Notes: generated from the letters alone by a model not told the origin. Positions 1-8,344 are shown, counted from the first letter of the stretch. The stretch: DNA of 27,353 nucleotides from JAIVHA01 sp965367295 (GCA_965367295.1 CBDUHN010000043.1:1-27353), one strand, 5' to 3'. A program made the numbers and translations.

Positions 1-278
1 GTGGTTTCGTCGCTAATCCGGCGAATGTTGCGATTGCCAGAGCTGGGCAGATTGCGTAGCAATACCTCGATATCGGGTATTTCCTCCAGGCTGTGGGGAT
101 CGTCCTGATCATCGATCACTACGCCCGCGTTTATTTCATTGGTATTGCCAGCGCCGCGATAGCTCTGGCTTATCCTGCCGGTCTCCACATGGGAGCTGAT
201 GTTTCCGGCCTGTATGCCCGGAGCCATAACCCCCGCCAGCAGGACCGGCAAGAGGCGTGGCAATGGGATGCTGGTCAT
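1..278 (-). CDS. Secreted protein, N-terminal part only (cut by window edge)
   Basis: An open frame starts at ATG 278 and runs off the left end, giving 92 codons without a stop. The N-terminus reads MTSIPLPRLLPVLLAGVMA followed by PGIQAG, a plausible signal peptide: short polar start, hydrophobic core, small residues before a likely cleavage after Ala. The mature part is polar, rich in Asn, Asp, Ser and Ile, and contains no family I recognise. Most third codon positions are G or C, as in neighbouring genes. A second in-frame ATG lies at 290; neither start has a strong ribosome binding site. The plus strand is also open here (60-500) in the exactly opposed frame, so the choice of strand rests mainly on the signal peptide. 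It is transcribed away from the DUF6502 gene. Function unknown. Confidence 0.5.
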   Translation of the reverse strand, partial: MTSIPLPRLLPVLLAGVMAPGIQAGNISSHVETGRISQSYRGAGNTNEINAGVVIDDQDDPHSLEEIPDIEVLLRNLPSSGNRNIRRISDET

Positions 279-593
279 ATTGGTGAGCATTCGGTCTTCG
301 CCAAGGGATTCCTGGATGTGCTGAATCCCAATATTGACATCATGGAAGGCCAGCGCCTGTACCGCGAAGTACCCGCGCGGGTGGCCTATGCCGCCTCCAG
401 GATCCGCTTCAAGCAGCTACCTGAATATGCGCTGCTGCAGCATGCCGGCCATGAATCGGGCGATTTTTTCCTGGTGCCAATGCCTTCGGAAACATTGTAA
501 CTTTCTGATTCAGTTTCCTATTGAACAGGCGGTATACTGGCTCTTTTCTCTCCTTGCTTGACACTGGCCATATTTGGGAATAATTTCCCAAAT
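279..593. other. Gap between divergent genes, no convincing gene
   Basis: This 315-base stretch lies between the truncated minus-strand gene and the DUF6502 gene. The plus frame stays open from 60 to 500, and its last 50 or so codons look coding-like, but there is no good ribosome binding site and the product is not recognised. From about 500 the DNA becomes AT-rich and contains the promoter and palindrome listed separately. Confidence 0.5.
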
Positions 594-596
594 ATG
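558..596 (+). promoter_or_regulatory. Promoter and perfect palindrome covering the DUF6502 start codon
   Basis: A perfect inverted repeat has 12-bp arms at 569-580 (CATATTTGGGAA) and 585-596 (TTCCCAAATATG) around a TAAT loop. Its last three bases are the ATG of the DUF6502 gene. A consensus -35 hexamer TTGACA lies at 558-563 and a -10-like AATAAT at 579-584, with a short 15-bp spacer, so the palindrome covers the -10 region and the start codon. If this promoter is used the mRNA would be almost leaderless. A dimeric repressor bound here would block transcription; autoregulation by the DUF6502 protein is an inference. Confidence 0.6.
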
Positions 597-1418
597 AGCG
601 GTTCCCTCCATTCCGCGCTGGCGGCGGCTATCCTGAACCTGTTACGCCCGCTGGTGCGCATCCTGTTGCGAAACGGCATCCCTTATGGCGCCTTTGCCGA
701 ACTGGCCAAGAAGGTCTACACGGATGTCGCCGCCGAGGATTTTGCCGAGCCCGGTAAAAAAACCACCATTTCGCGCATATCGGCCCTTACAGGCCTGACC
801 CGCAAGGAAGCCAAGCGACTCCACGAGCTCCAGAGTCCGCAGGAAAGCAGCAGCAACGAACGTTATAACCGTGCCGTGCGGGTGATTAGTGGCTGGGTCA
901 ATGACCCGACCTACCAGGATGCATCGGGGCAGCCTGCGCTGCTGCCTGGCGGCGATGGGCCGGGTTCCTTCGGTGCGCTGGTTCGACAGTACAGCGGCGA
1001 TGTGCCGACCCACGCCATGCTGTCGGTACTGGAGGCGGCGGGCTCTATTGCGCAGCGCGAGGGCGGCGTGCAACTGGTGCGTCATGCCTACGTGCCGGGT
1101 AGTGATCCCGTCGACAAGATTCACATTCTTGGTAACGATGCGTTCGAACTGATGACGACCATCGATCATAACCTCACGGCACCCGTAAATGCGCTGCGTT
1201 TTCAGCGCAAGGTTTCCAATCACGCGGTACGAGCCGATGCGCTGCCAGCATTCAGGCAGCTCTCATCTCAGAAGGCGCAGGCCTTGCTTGAGGAGCTGGA
1301 TGACTGGCTGGCCCGGCATGAGGCAGAGCCTACGGCTGATGCCAGCACACAACGGTATGTAAGTCTGGGTATTTATTATTTTGAACGCAAAGATTCGCAC
1401 GAGGTGAATGATGAATAA
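594..1418 (+). CDS. DUF6502 family protein, possible DNA-binding regulator
   Basis: This 274-residue protein matches the DUF6502 family as I recognise it: an N-terminal helical segment (about residues 1-75) with the typical NGIPYGAFAELAKKVY stretch and a helix-turn-helix-like part ISRISALTGLTRKEAKRL, then a C-terminal half of unknown role. There is no signal peptide, so it should be cytoplasmic. The frame could begin at TTG 558, but that codon is part of the likely -35 hexamer, so ATG 594 is preferred. The end overlaps the start of the lipoprotein gene by 11 bases, which suggests coupled translation. Family function is not established. A DNA-binding role is inferred from the HTH-like segment and the palindrome at its own start. 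Confidence 0.85.
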   Translation: MSGSLHSALAAAILNLLRPLVRILLRNGIPYGAFAELAKKVYTDVAAEDFAEPGKKTTISRISALTGLTRKEAKRLHELQSPQESSSNERYNRAVRVISGWVNDPTYQDASGQPALLPGGDGPGSFGALVRQYSGDVPTHAMLSVLEAAGSIAQREGGVQLVRHAYVPGSDPVDKIHILGNDAFELMTTIDHNLTAPVNALRFQRKVSNHAVRADALPAFRQLSSQKAQALLEELDDWLARHEAEPTADASTQRYVSLGIYYFERKDSHEVNDE

Positions 1419-2874
1419 GCGGCATGGATGGAAGACGGCATTGCTGGGTGCCCTGCTGGTTGGGGTGGTTTCCTGCAGCGGGGGCGGCGGTGATGTGGCT
1501 TCCTCCATTGGCATTGGTGGCACCGGGGTCAGCATGGGTACCATCACCGGTTTTGGCAGTGTGTTCGTAAACGGTGTGGAATTCGATACCACCGGTACCA
1601 CGATTATTGCCGATGACGTATCGGTTGCTGAATCATCACTGAGTGTGGGGATGGTGGTGCGGGTAAACGGCGACGTGAATGTCGATGGCATCACCGGCAC
1701 GGCCACGCGCATCACCTATGACGAGGCCTTGCAGGGGCCAATCAACGGGGCGCCGGTGGCCAACCCTGATGACACGGAGAAGACACTGAGCATATTCGGT
1801 GTGGATGTCATCGCGAAAAGCAATGGCACGGTATACCTGAACACCAGCTATGGATCCCTGGATCCTAATGACCTGGTTGAGGTGAGCGGTTTCTATGATG
1901 CCAATGGCGATCTGCAGGCCACCCGTATCGAAGGCAAAGGGGTCTACCCTGGCGCTGATGAGGGGGAAATTACCGGTACCATTATCAACCTCGATAGCGG
2001 TGCCATGACCTTCGGTATCCAGGGAAGTGGTGTGACCGTCAGCTATGCGGGGGCCGTGGATCTCAGTGACCTCAGTGGTGGCGTGCCGGCCAACGGTCAG
2101 TATGTGGAAGTGAAGGGTGTGCTGACTTCGCTCACCGCTATCACGGCTCGCAAGGTGGAAGATGAAACCGAGGGGCTGGGGGATAATGTCGCCGAGGCCA
2201 GCCTCGAAGGCATCATTACGGATTATGTCAGTGATGCGAGCTTCAAGGTGACCGGTGTGCCGGTGAATGCCAGTGGTGCCACCTTCGAACCGGTGTCGCT
2301 GGTGCTGGCCGATGGTGCGAAGGTGGAAGTGGAGGGCGCCATTGTGAATGGCGTGCTGATCGCCGATGAGGTGAAATCCGAATCCGGGGAAGTGAAGCTG
2401 TATGCCAACGTCCTTTCCACCAATGCCGCGGCCGGCACCGTGACCTTGCAAATTCCCGGCATGGGCGGCAGCGTGGTGGTGGTCATCGATTCGAGGACGG
2501 AAATCGAGGATGAGATCGGCAACGTCGACTCACCCAGTGAGGTGTTTGGTTTGACGGCAGGTACCTTCGTGCGCATCGAAGGCTACGAGGGCGCGAGCAA
2601 TCAGGTGGTCGCCAAGCAGTTCAAGATCGATACGGCGGACAAGTACCTGGTGCAGGGCGTGGTGGATGCCTGGGATAGTGGCAGCCAGTTGACCATCCTC
2701 GGTCTGACATTCAGTACGGCAGGGGCCACCTCATTCGAGGATACGACAGACACCGAGTATCCAGTGCCGAAGGCCGCAAATTTTTATGCTGACCTCGACA
2801 TCGGCTCCGACGTGGTGAAGGCGGTCGACAACGATCGCGATGGCACGGTCGATGAGGTCGAGTATGAAAACTGA
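1408..2874 (+). CDS. DUF5666-type repeat lipoprotein
   Basis: A 488-residue predicted lipoprotein. The N-terminus has basic residues, a hydrophobic core and a lipobox-like LVGVVSC at about residues 17-23. Cys is followed by Ser, so outer-membrane sorting is expected. A Gly-rich linker and the motif ITGFGSVFVNGVEFDT, typical of DUF5666 proteins, follow. The rest is a series of beta-rich modules of roughly 60-80 residues (recurring VEVxG, GxVxxLD and VVAKQFKID-like patterns), consistent with repeated small barrels. A purine-rich ribosome binding site (GAGGTG) lies at 1400-1405 inside the preceding gene; starts at 1408 or 1411 are equivalent. It is co-transcribed with the DUF6502 gene. Role unknown: an envelope-exposed binding or scaffold protein is a guess. 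Confidence 0.85.
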   Translation: MMNKRHGWKTALLGALLVGVVSCSGGGGDVASSIGIGGTGVSMGTITGFGSVFVNGVEFDTTGTTIIADDVSVAESSLSVGMVVRVNGDVNVDGITGTATRITYDEALQGPINGAPVANPDDTEKTLSIFGVDVIAKSNGTVYLNTSYGSLDPNDLVEVSGFYDANGDLQATRIEGKGVYPGADEGEITGTIINLDSGAMTFGIQGSGVTVSYAGAVDLSDLSGGVPANGQYVEVKGVLTSLTAITARKVEDETEGLGDNVAEASLEGIITDYVSDASFKVTGVPVNASGATFEPVSLVLADGAKVEVEGAIVNGVLIADEVKSESGEVKLYANVLSTNAAAGTVTLQIPGMGGSVVVVIDSRTEIEDEIGNVDSPSEVFGLTAGTFVRIEGYEGASNQVVAKQFKIDTADKYLVQGVVDAWDSGSQLTILGLTFSTAGATSFEDTTDTEYPVPKAANFYADLDIGSDVVKAVDNDRDGTVDEVEYEN

Positions 2875-2902
2875 TAAGCGAGTCCTGTAAGTCAGACCAC
2901 GG

Positions 2903-2922
2903 ACGGCGCCTGCGGGCGCCGT
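2903..2922. terminator. GC-rich hairpin between convergent genes
   Basis: Perfect 8-bp arms ACGGCGCC and GGCGCCGT flank a TGCG loop, 28 bases after the lipoprotein stop and just before the stop of the convergent TetR gene. The T-tract is poor on both strands, so it may be a weak bidirectional terminator. Confidence 0.5.
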
Positions 2923-2923
2923 T

Positions 2924-3604
2924 CTAGTGTGTGGGCCGGGAACCGCTGGCGCCTCGCACGCCCGCCCACAGCACCGTCAGCTGCTGTTTGTACATGCTGC
3001 CGATGCCCTGCGGACTGGCCACCCGCAATGCCAATGGCACGCCGAAGAAAATGGACACCAGCGCCACCATCACCGTGTTCATGTGGGTATTGGGTGGCAG
3101 TTCCTCCAGATGCACGGCCTCCTGCAGGCTGGGGACGAGTACGCTCTCGATGCCCTTGTCCGGCGTCTCCTCGATCTGCGGCAGGTCCGGAAAGGCGAGC
3201 AGTCGCTCGGCAAGGGTGATGTCCGGTAGCTTGGGGCGTTCCCGCAGCCGCGCCTGGTGGGCGATGATTTCCCCCATCAGCCCCGGATGGCGCTGGATCT
3301 GCACCGCCGCCCGTTCAAAGATGGCATCGATGACCGCCAGCCCGGCGGCACCGCGGGTGGCCTGCTGGCCATGCCAGTTCACCTCCAGGGTCCAGAGTTG
3401 GATCATGTAATTGATCAGGTCGGTCTTGCGCGGGAAGTAGTTGAAGAAGGTCGCCTCGGACACCAGGGCGGCATCACAAAGTTCCTTTACCGCGATCTCG
3501 TCCAGACACCGGGTTTCCAGCCGTTCGGCGACGGCCTTGCGCAGGTTGAGTTTGGTCTGGGCATATTTACGTTCCCGCAGGGGGATTTTGTTCAGCTCGG
3601 TCAT
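2924..3604 (-). CDS. TetR/AcrR family transcriptional regulator
   Basis: A 226-residue regulator. Residues about 15-62 form the TetR DNA-binding domain, with the helix-turn-helix LDEIAVKELCDAALVSEATF and the characteristic FFNYFPRKTDLI that ends it. The C-terminal ligand-binding part resembles no specific subfamily known to me. The frame extends upstream to TTG 3652, but that extension is AT-rich and would cover the operator-like palindrome, so ATG 3604 is chosen; its ribosome binding site is weak. It is divergent from the membrane-protein gene at 3729 across an AT-rich spacer. TetR proteins often repress such a divergent neighbour and themselves. The ligand is unknown; metal stress is possible given the neighbours but is not shown. 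Confidence 0.9.
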   Translation of the reverse strand: MTELNKIPLRERKYAQTKLNLRKAVAERLETRCLDEIAVKELCDAALVSEATFFNYFPRKTDLINYMIQLWTLEVNWHGQQATRGAAGLAVIDAIFERAAVQIQRHPGLMGEIIAHQARLRERPKLPDITLAERLLAFPDLPQIEETPDKGIESVLVPSLQEAVHLEELPPNTHMNTVMVALVSIFFGVPLALRVASPQGIGSMYKQQLTVLWAGVRGASGSRPTH

Positions 3605-3644
3605 TGGCGTAAACCATTTATTAAAATGGGATAATTTTAAATTG

Positions 3645-3658
3645 TATAGCAAGCTATA
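3645..3658. promoter_or_regulatory. Candidate TetR operator
   Basis: TATAGC-AA-GCTATA is a perfect 14-bp palindrome in the AT-rich divergent spacer, 41 bases upstream of the TetR start codon and 71 upstream of the membrane-protein gene. Position and symmetry fit an operator for the adjacent TetR protein. No binding evidence. Confidence 0.5.
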
Positions 3659-3728
3659 AATATAAATTCAAGATCAATTCTCAGGTTATGCATTGAAAAT
3701 GGTTTAAAGCTTAAATTTAGAGGGGGCG

Positions 3729-4511
3729 GTGGCAGTTCAACTGATGGCTCATTCCGAGTACAGTGGCGCCCCATTGCTCAGGAATATTGCGTACGTGGAA
3801 GCCATCAGCTGGGTCCCCTTCACCATTGGTCTGTTCAGTTCTGTGCATTGCGTCGGCATGTGCGGCGGGATCATTGGTGCGCTGAGCATGAGCCTGCCGG
3901 CCCCGGTGCGGGAGCGACGCTGGCTGCTGATGACCTACCTGCTGGCCTACAGCCTGGGGCGTATCGTCAGTTATGCCCTGGCCGGGGCCATCATCGGGGT
4001 GGTGGGTCAGCAGTTGTTCGCCTTCATCAGCCCCCAGTACGGGCATCGGATCGTGCAGTGGTTCGCCGCTACCCTGCTGATCGGCATTGGCCTGTATCTG
4101 GCGGGCTGGTTTCCCCGTTTTGCCGTGGTCGAGCGGATCGGGGTACCCCTGTGGCAGCGCCTCGAACCCCTGGGCCGACACCTGCTGCCGGTACGCTCGC
4201 CTCTGCACGCCTTTGCCTTTGGCCTGATCTGGGGCTGGCTGCCCTGCGGCCTGGTGTATTCCACCCTGCTCTGGACTGCCTCGGCGGGCACTGCGGGGCA
4301 GGGGGCTATCTATATGGTATTGTTCGGATTGGGTACCCTGCCGGCGGTACTGGCGGCAGGTTTGCTGGCCGGTTGGCTGACCCGTTTTGCCCGCCAGGTG
4401 CGGGTACGTCAGGCGGTGGGGCTATTGCTGGTGGCCATGGCTCTCGGTACCCTCTGGTACCAGGGACAAAGCGGGACCCATGCCGGCCACCAGCATGCTC
4501 ACCAGCCTTGA
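3729..4511 (+). CDS. DsbD/TauE-like six-helix membrane protein with His-rich tail
   Basis: A 260-residue polytopic protein of the sulfite exporter TauE/SafE or DsbD_2-like (UreH-type) group, with about six hydrophobic segments (roughly 26-52, 65-97, 108-128, 161-187, 192-218, 228-245). The first carries HCVGMCGG (His40, Cys41, Met44, Cys45); the fourth carries WLPCGLVYSTL with Cys173. Relatives often sit beside cytochrome oxidase maturation genes and are suspected of handling copper or thiols. The C-terminus ends GTHAGHQHAHQP, with four His in the last ten residues, a likely metal-binding tail. The start is GTG 3729, placed 5 bases after a GAGG; ATG 3744 is an alternative. Transport substrate is unproven; metal handling is inferred from the motifs and the receptor downstream. 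Confidence 0.8.
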   Translation: MAVQLMAHSEYSGAPLLRNIAYVEAISWVPFTIGLFSSVHCVGMCGGIIGALSMSLPAPVRERRWLLMTYLLAYSLGRIVSYALAGAIIGVVGQQLFAFISPQYGHRIVQWFAATLLIGIGLYLAGWFPRFAVVERIGVPLWQRLEPLGRHLLPVRSPLHAFAFGLIWGWLPCGLVYSTLLWTASAGTAGQGAIYMVLFGLGTLPAVLAAGLLAGWLTRFARQVRVRQAVGLLLVAMALGTLWYQGQSGTHAGHQHAHQP

Positions 4512-4550
4512 CCTGACTCAATCAGGTGTTGCGGTACTGACTACTATAAT
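4511..4550 (+). promoter_or_regulatory. Operator-like palindrome with consensus -10 before the sigma-54 activator
   Basis: ACCTGA-CTCAA-TCAGGT is a perfect 6+6 bp inverted repeat at 4511-4527, starting at the last base of the preceding stop codon. A consensus TATAAT lies at 4545-4550, and the right arm falls exactly where the -35 would be (17-bp spacing, poor -35 match). This fits a regulated sigma-70 promoter for the activator gene at 4579, possibly activator-dependent. Confidence 0.45.
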
Positions 4551-4578
4551 TACCCGTGCCCTAGGATGACTGGATACC

Positions 4579-5538
<960 letters not shown>

Positions 5539-5750
5539 TGGTCCAGGGCCGATGCGGTTTTGCCTGCCCCGGTTCTCCTGGTTGATATCCTCTTAGATCC
5601 CTCTCTCCCGATCCTGGAGAGCGGGTACACCCCTCAGAATATCGCACTGACCTTCCGCCAGACCGGGCTTCCCCGGGCTGTGAGTGTCCCTGATCCCGTC
5701 CCCCTGTCCCTGTCATGGCCATAACCGAAGCGGCGTGGTTCACCGGTGTA

Positions 5751-5766
5751 TGTGTTAAATGCCGCA
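5751..5766. promoter_or_regulatory. Candidate enhancer site, related to the palindrome before tonB
   Basis: TGTGTTAAATGCCGCA matches 12 of 16 positions of the perfect palindrome TGTGTCATATGACACA at 8878-8893. It lies 64 bases upstream of the -24 element. Binding by the neighbouring Fis-type activator is inferred; the match could be partly chance. Confidence 0.35.
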
Positions 5767-5829
5767 TTAGTAGCTGGGCAAACAGGGAGTTTGTTCTTCA
5801 ACTATTTAATAAATATTGAAAAAATTAGA

Positions 5830-5845
5830 TGGCACATAAAGTGCA
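5830..5845 (+). promoter_or_regulatory. Sigma-54 (-24/-12) promoter of the TonB-dependent receptor
   Basis: TGGCACATAAAGTGCA has the -24 GG (5831-5832) and -12 GC (5843-5844) separated by exactly 10 bases, and matches TGGCAC and TGCA of the sigma-54 consensus. Transcription would start near 5856, 44 bases before the start codon. The sigma-54 activator encoded just upstream supports the call. Confidence 0.8.
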
Positions 5846-5899
5846 TTTCAAGGAAGTTTCGAAGAATAGCAGCCTCCCCCTAATAACGAAGGAACCAGT

Positions 5900-8176
5900 A
5901 TGCACGCTTCATTCTGTAATCGACGGGCCCTCCTTGCCACACTGATCACCTCCCTTGTTCACGGCGTCGCCGTTGCGGAAGATGCGCCGCTGCCAAGCAT
6001 CAGCGTTACCGCAGTGCCCTTGGCCGATAGTCAAACCCTGAATGCTTCCAGTATGGATGCAGAAGGTCTGAAGGCCCTGGTGCCCGCCACCAGCGATACG
6101 GCCAGCCTGCTGGGAAACACCCCGGGCCTCAATCTCCAGGGCGCCGGTGGCGTTTCCAGCCTGCCCGTCATTCACGGCCTCGCCGATGACCGTCTACGGG
6201 TCAAGGTCGATGGCATGGACCTGATCTCCGCCTGCGGCAACCACATGAATCCGGCGCTTTCCTATATCGATCCGACCCATGTCGGCAGTGTCACTGTGTT
6301 CGCCGGTATCACGCCGGTCAGTGTTGGTGGCGACAGTATCGGTGGCACGATTCTGGTGGAGGCAGCGGACCCCGAATTCGCCAATGCCGGTGAAGGCGTG
6401 CTGCAAAAGGGTGAAATCGGTACTTTTTATCGCAGCAATGGCAATGCCTATGGTGCCAACCTGGGGGCAACCATCGCCAGTGAAAAACTGAGCCTGAGCT
6501 ACCAGGCTTCCACCGCCAAGGCGGACGATTACAAGGCCGGTGACGATTTCAAACCGGCGGGGCCTGCGGCGGCGGGCCGCGATTGGCTGGATGGCGATGA
6601 AGTCGGTTCCACCATGTATAAATCCACCAATCAGTCCCTCTCGCTGGGGATGCGTCAGGACAACCACCTGCTCGAACTGAAGGTGGGGGTACAGGATATT
6701 CCCTACCAGGGTTATCCGAACCAGCGCATGGACATGACCGGCAACGACAGCACCCAGGTCAATCTGCGCTATGAGGGGCAAATGGACTGGGGTGTGCTGG
6801 AGGCGCGAGCCTATCATGAGAATACCCGCCACAAGATGCAGTTCTACGACGACAAGCTGTTCTGGTACGGCTCCAATACCGGGGTGCCGACGGCGGATGG
6901 TGAGCCATGTGTGCCGAGTGGTGGCATGACGGGCTGTGCGGCCGGGATGCCCATGGATACCGAGGGGAAGAACACCGGCGCGGTCGTCAAGGGTGAGATT
7001 CTGGTGTCGGAGCGCGATCTGTTCCGGGTGGGCGGCGAACTGCAGCAATACCGGCTGGATGACTGGTGGGATCCATCCGGCAAAGGCATGTGGCCGGATA
7101 CCTTCTGGAACATCAATAACGGTGAACGCGACCGTATCGCTCTGTTCGGTGAATGGGAAGCGCAGTGGACTTCGCAATGGCTGACCCAGTTCGGCGTGCG
7201 CGGCGAACGGGTGAGCATGAATACCGGCGAAGTGCAGGGGTACAACCCCACCTACCTGGCCGAGGCCACCGCCTTCAATGCCGCTGACCGCGAGAAAACC
7301 GATAACAACATCGACCTGACGTTACTGGCGCGCTTCACGCAGGATGAAACCCGCACCATCGAGTTCGGCTATGCCAGGAAAACCCGCTCGCCCAATCTTT
7401 ATGAGCGCTACACCTGGTCTACCGGTGGCATGGCCATGCGCATGATCAATTGGGCCGGGGATGGCAATGGCTATGTTGGGAACCTGGATCTGGATCCTGA
7501 GATTGCGCACACCCTCAGTGCGACCTTCGACTGGCACGATGCCGCGCAGGAGCAATGGGGGCTTGCATTGACGCCCTACTATACCTACGTCGATGATTAT
7601 ATCGATGCCGCCCGTTGCAGCTCTGCCAACAGCAACTGTGGTGCTGCGAACCAGACGGCAACGGATGCCTTTGTTTACCTGCAGTTCGTCAATCAATCCG
7701 CGCAGCTGTATGGTATGGATGTTTCAGGCCATTTTTCCCTGGCGGAAAATACCCGCTACGGCAGCTTTACCGCGACCGGCCTGCTGAACTATGTCCGGGG
7801 CAAGAACGAAACCACCGACGATAACCTGTATAACATCATGCCGCTGAATGCGAGGCTGGCGGTGGTGCAGAGTATGGGTAGCTGGACTAATACGGTTGAG
7901 GTTGAAGTGGTCGATGCCAAAACGGAGGTTTCACAGGTCAGGAACGAAGTCGAGACAGCAGGGTACGGCCTGCTTCACCTGCGCAGTAGCTATGAATGGA
8001 AACAGGTGCGCTTCGACATAGGTATCGAGAACCTGTTCGACCGGTTCTATAATCACCCGCTGGATGGCGCCTATCTCGGTCAGGGCAAAACCATGTCGGG
8101 AACCGATGTGCCCTGGGGTATTCCGGTTCCCGGTATGGGACGTTCGATCTATGCGGGGGTGAATCTCAAGTTCTGA
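5900..8176 (+). CDS. TonB-dependent outer-membrane receptor, OprC/NosA-like (copper)
   Basis: A 758-residue TonB-dependent receptor: signal peptide ending near VAVA (residue 26), TonB-box-like ISVTAV at about 34-39, plug domain to about 160 (IHGLADDRLRVKVDGMDL, GGDSIGGTILVE), then a barrel ending in Phe (AGVNLKF). The plug contains ACGNHMNP (Cys112, His115, Met116) and an early barrel strand contains RHKMQ (His311, Met313). OprC of Pseudomonas binds copper through a Cys and a Met four residues apart in the plug plus a His-x-Met in the barrel, so the pattern and spacing match well. It should import copper or a copper complex across the outer membrane using TonB energy. It has a good ribosome binding site and its own sigma-54 promoter, and a terminator follows. 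Family certain; copper specificity likely by ligand match only. Confidence 0.92.
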   Translation: MHASFCNRRALLATLITSLVHGVAVAEDAPLPSISVTAVPLADSQTLNASSMDAEGLKALVPATSDTASLLGNTPGLNLQGAGGVSSLPVIHGLADDRLRVKVDGMDLISACGNHMNPALSYIDPTHVGSVTVFAGITPVSVGGDSIGGTILVEAADPEFANAGEGVLQKGEIGTFYRSNGNAYGANLGATIASEKLSLSYQASTAKADDYKAGDDFKPAGPAAAGRDWLDGDEVGSTMYKSTNQSLSLGMRQDNHLLELKVGVQDIPYQGYPNQRMDMTGNDSTQVNLRYEGQMDWGVLEARAYHENTRHKMQFYDDKLFWYGSNTGVPTADGEPCVPSGGMTGCAAGMPMDTEGKNTGAVVKGEILVSERDLFRVGGELQQYRLDDWWDPSGKGMWPDTFWNINNGERDRIALFGEWEAQWTSQWLTQFGVRGERVSMNTGEVQGYNPTYLAEATAFNAADREKTDNNIDLTLLARFTQDETRTIEFGYARKTRSPNLYERYTWSTGGMAMRMINWAGDGNGYVGNLDLDPEIAHTLSATFDWHDAAQEQWGLALTPYYTYVDDYIDAARCSSANSNCGAANQTATDAFVYLQFVNQSAQLYGMDVSGHFSLAENTRYGSFTATGLLNYVRGKNETTDDNLYNIMPLNARLAVVQSMGSWTNTVEVEVVDAKTEVSQVRNEVETAGYGLLHLRSSYEWKQVRFDIGIENLFDRFYNHPLDGAYLGQGKTMSGTDVPWGIPVPGMGRSIYAGVNLKF

Positions 8177-8253
8177 TGGATCTTCATCGGTTGGGAACCT
8201 GAAGTAGAGCAGGCGTAGCAACGCCATGGTTCTCCTGGAAAGGTGAACGGAAG

Positions 8254-8288
8254 GCGAGTGGTTACTCAGTAGCCGCTCGCTTTTTGTT
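8254..8288 (+). terminator. Rho-independent terminator of the TonB-dependent receptor
   Basis: The 8-bp stem GCGAGTGG/CCGCTCGC (one G-U pair) with an 11-base loop is followed at once by TTTTTGTT. It lies 78 bases after the receptor stop codon. Confidence 0.8.
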
Positions 8289-8309
8289 GCCACAAATGAA
8301 CGCAAAACA

Positions 8310-8344
8310 GCGCCCCCTTTTTTTTGGAAAAGGATCGGGGGTGC
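8310..8344. repeat. Long imperfect hairpin with T8 tract
   Basis: Outer arms GCGCCCCC (8310-8317) and GGGGGTGC (8337-8344) pair with one G-U. An alternative inner stem CCTTTT/AAAAGG (8316-8321 with 8328-8333) shares the space, and a run of eight T follows the left arm. Role unknown; it lies just past the receptor terminator. Confidence 0.5.

Larger units (their letters stand above)
5539..5899. other. Regulatory gap upstream of the TonB-dependent receptor
   Basis: There is no gene here. A short hairpin (CCGGG/CCCGG, 5663-5676) lies in the first half without a T-tract. The second half holds a candidate enhancer site (5751-5766), an AT-rich near-palindrome with arms at 5797-5808 and 5810-5820 that could bend or bind IHF, a -24/-12 promoter (5830-5845) and the AAGGA ribosome binding site of the receptor at 5889-5893. 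This order, enhancer then AT-rich bend then promoter, is the usual layout for sigma-54 control. Confidence 0.65.

Noticed and set aside
93..500. Plus-strand open frame of 135 codons at the left edge
   Set aside because: No ribosome binding site, unrecognised product, and exact antisense register to a frame with a signal peptide; kept only as a finding.
3605..3652. Upstream TTG extension of the TetR protein
   Set aside because: The added 16 residues come from AT-rich promoter DNA that holds the operator-like palindrome.
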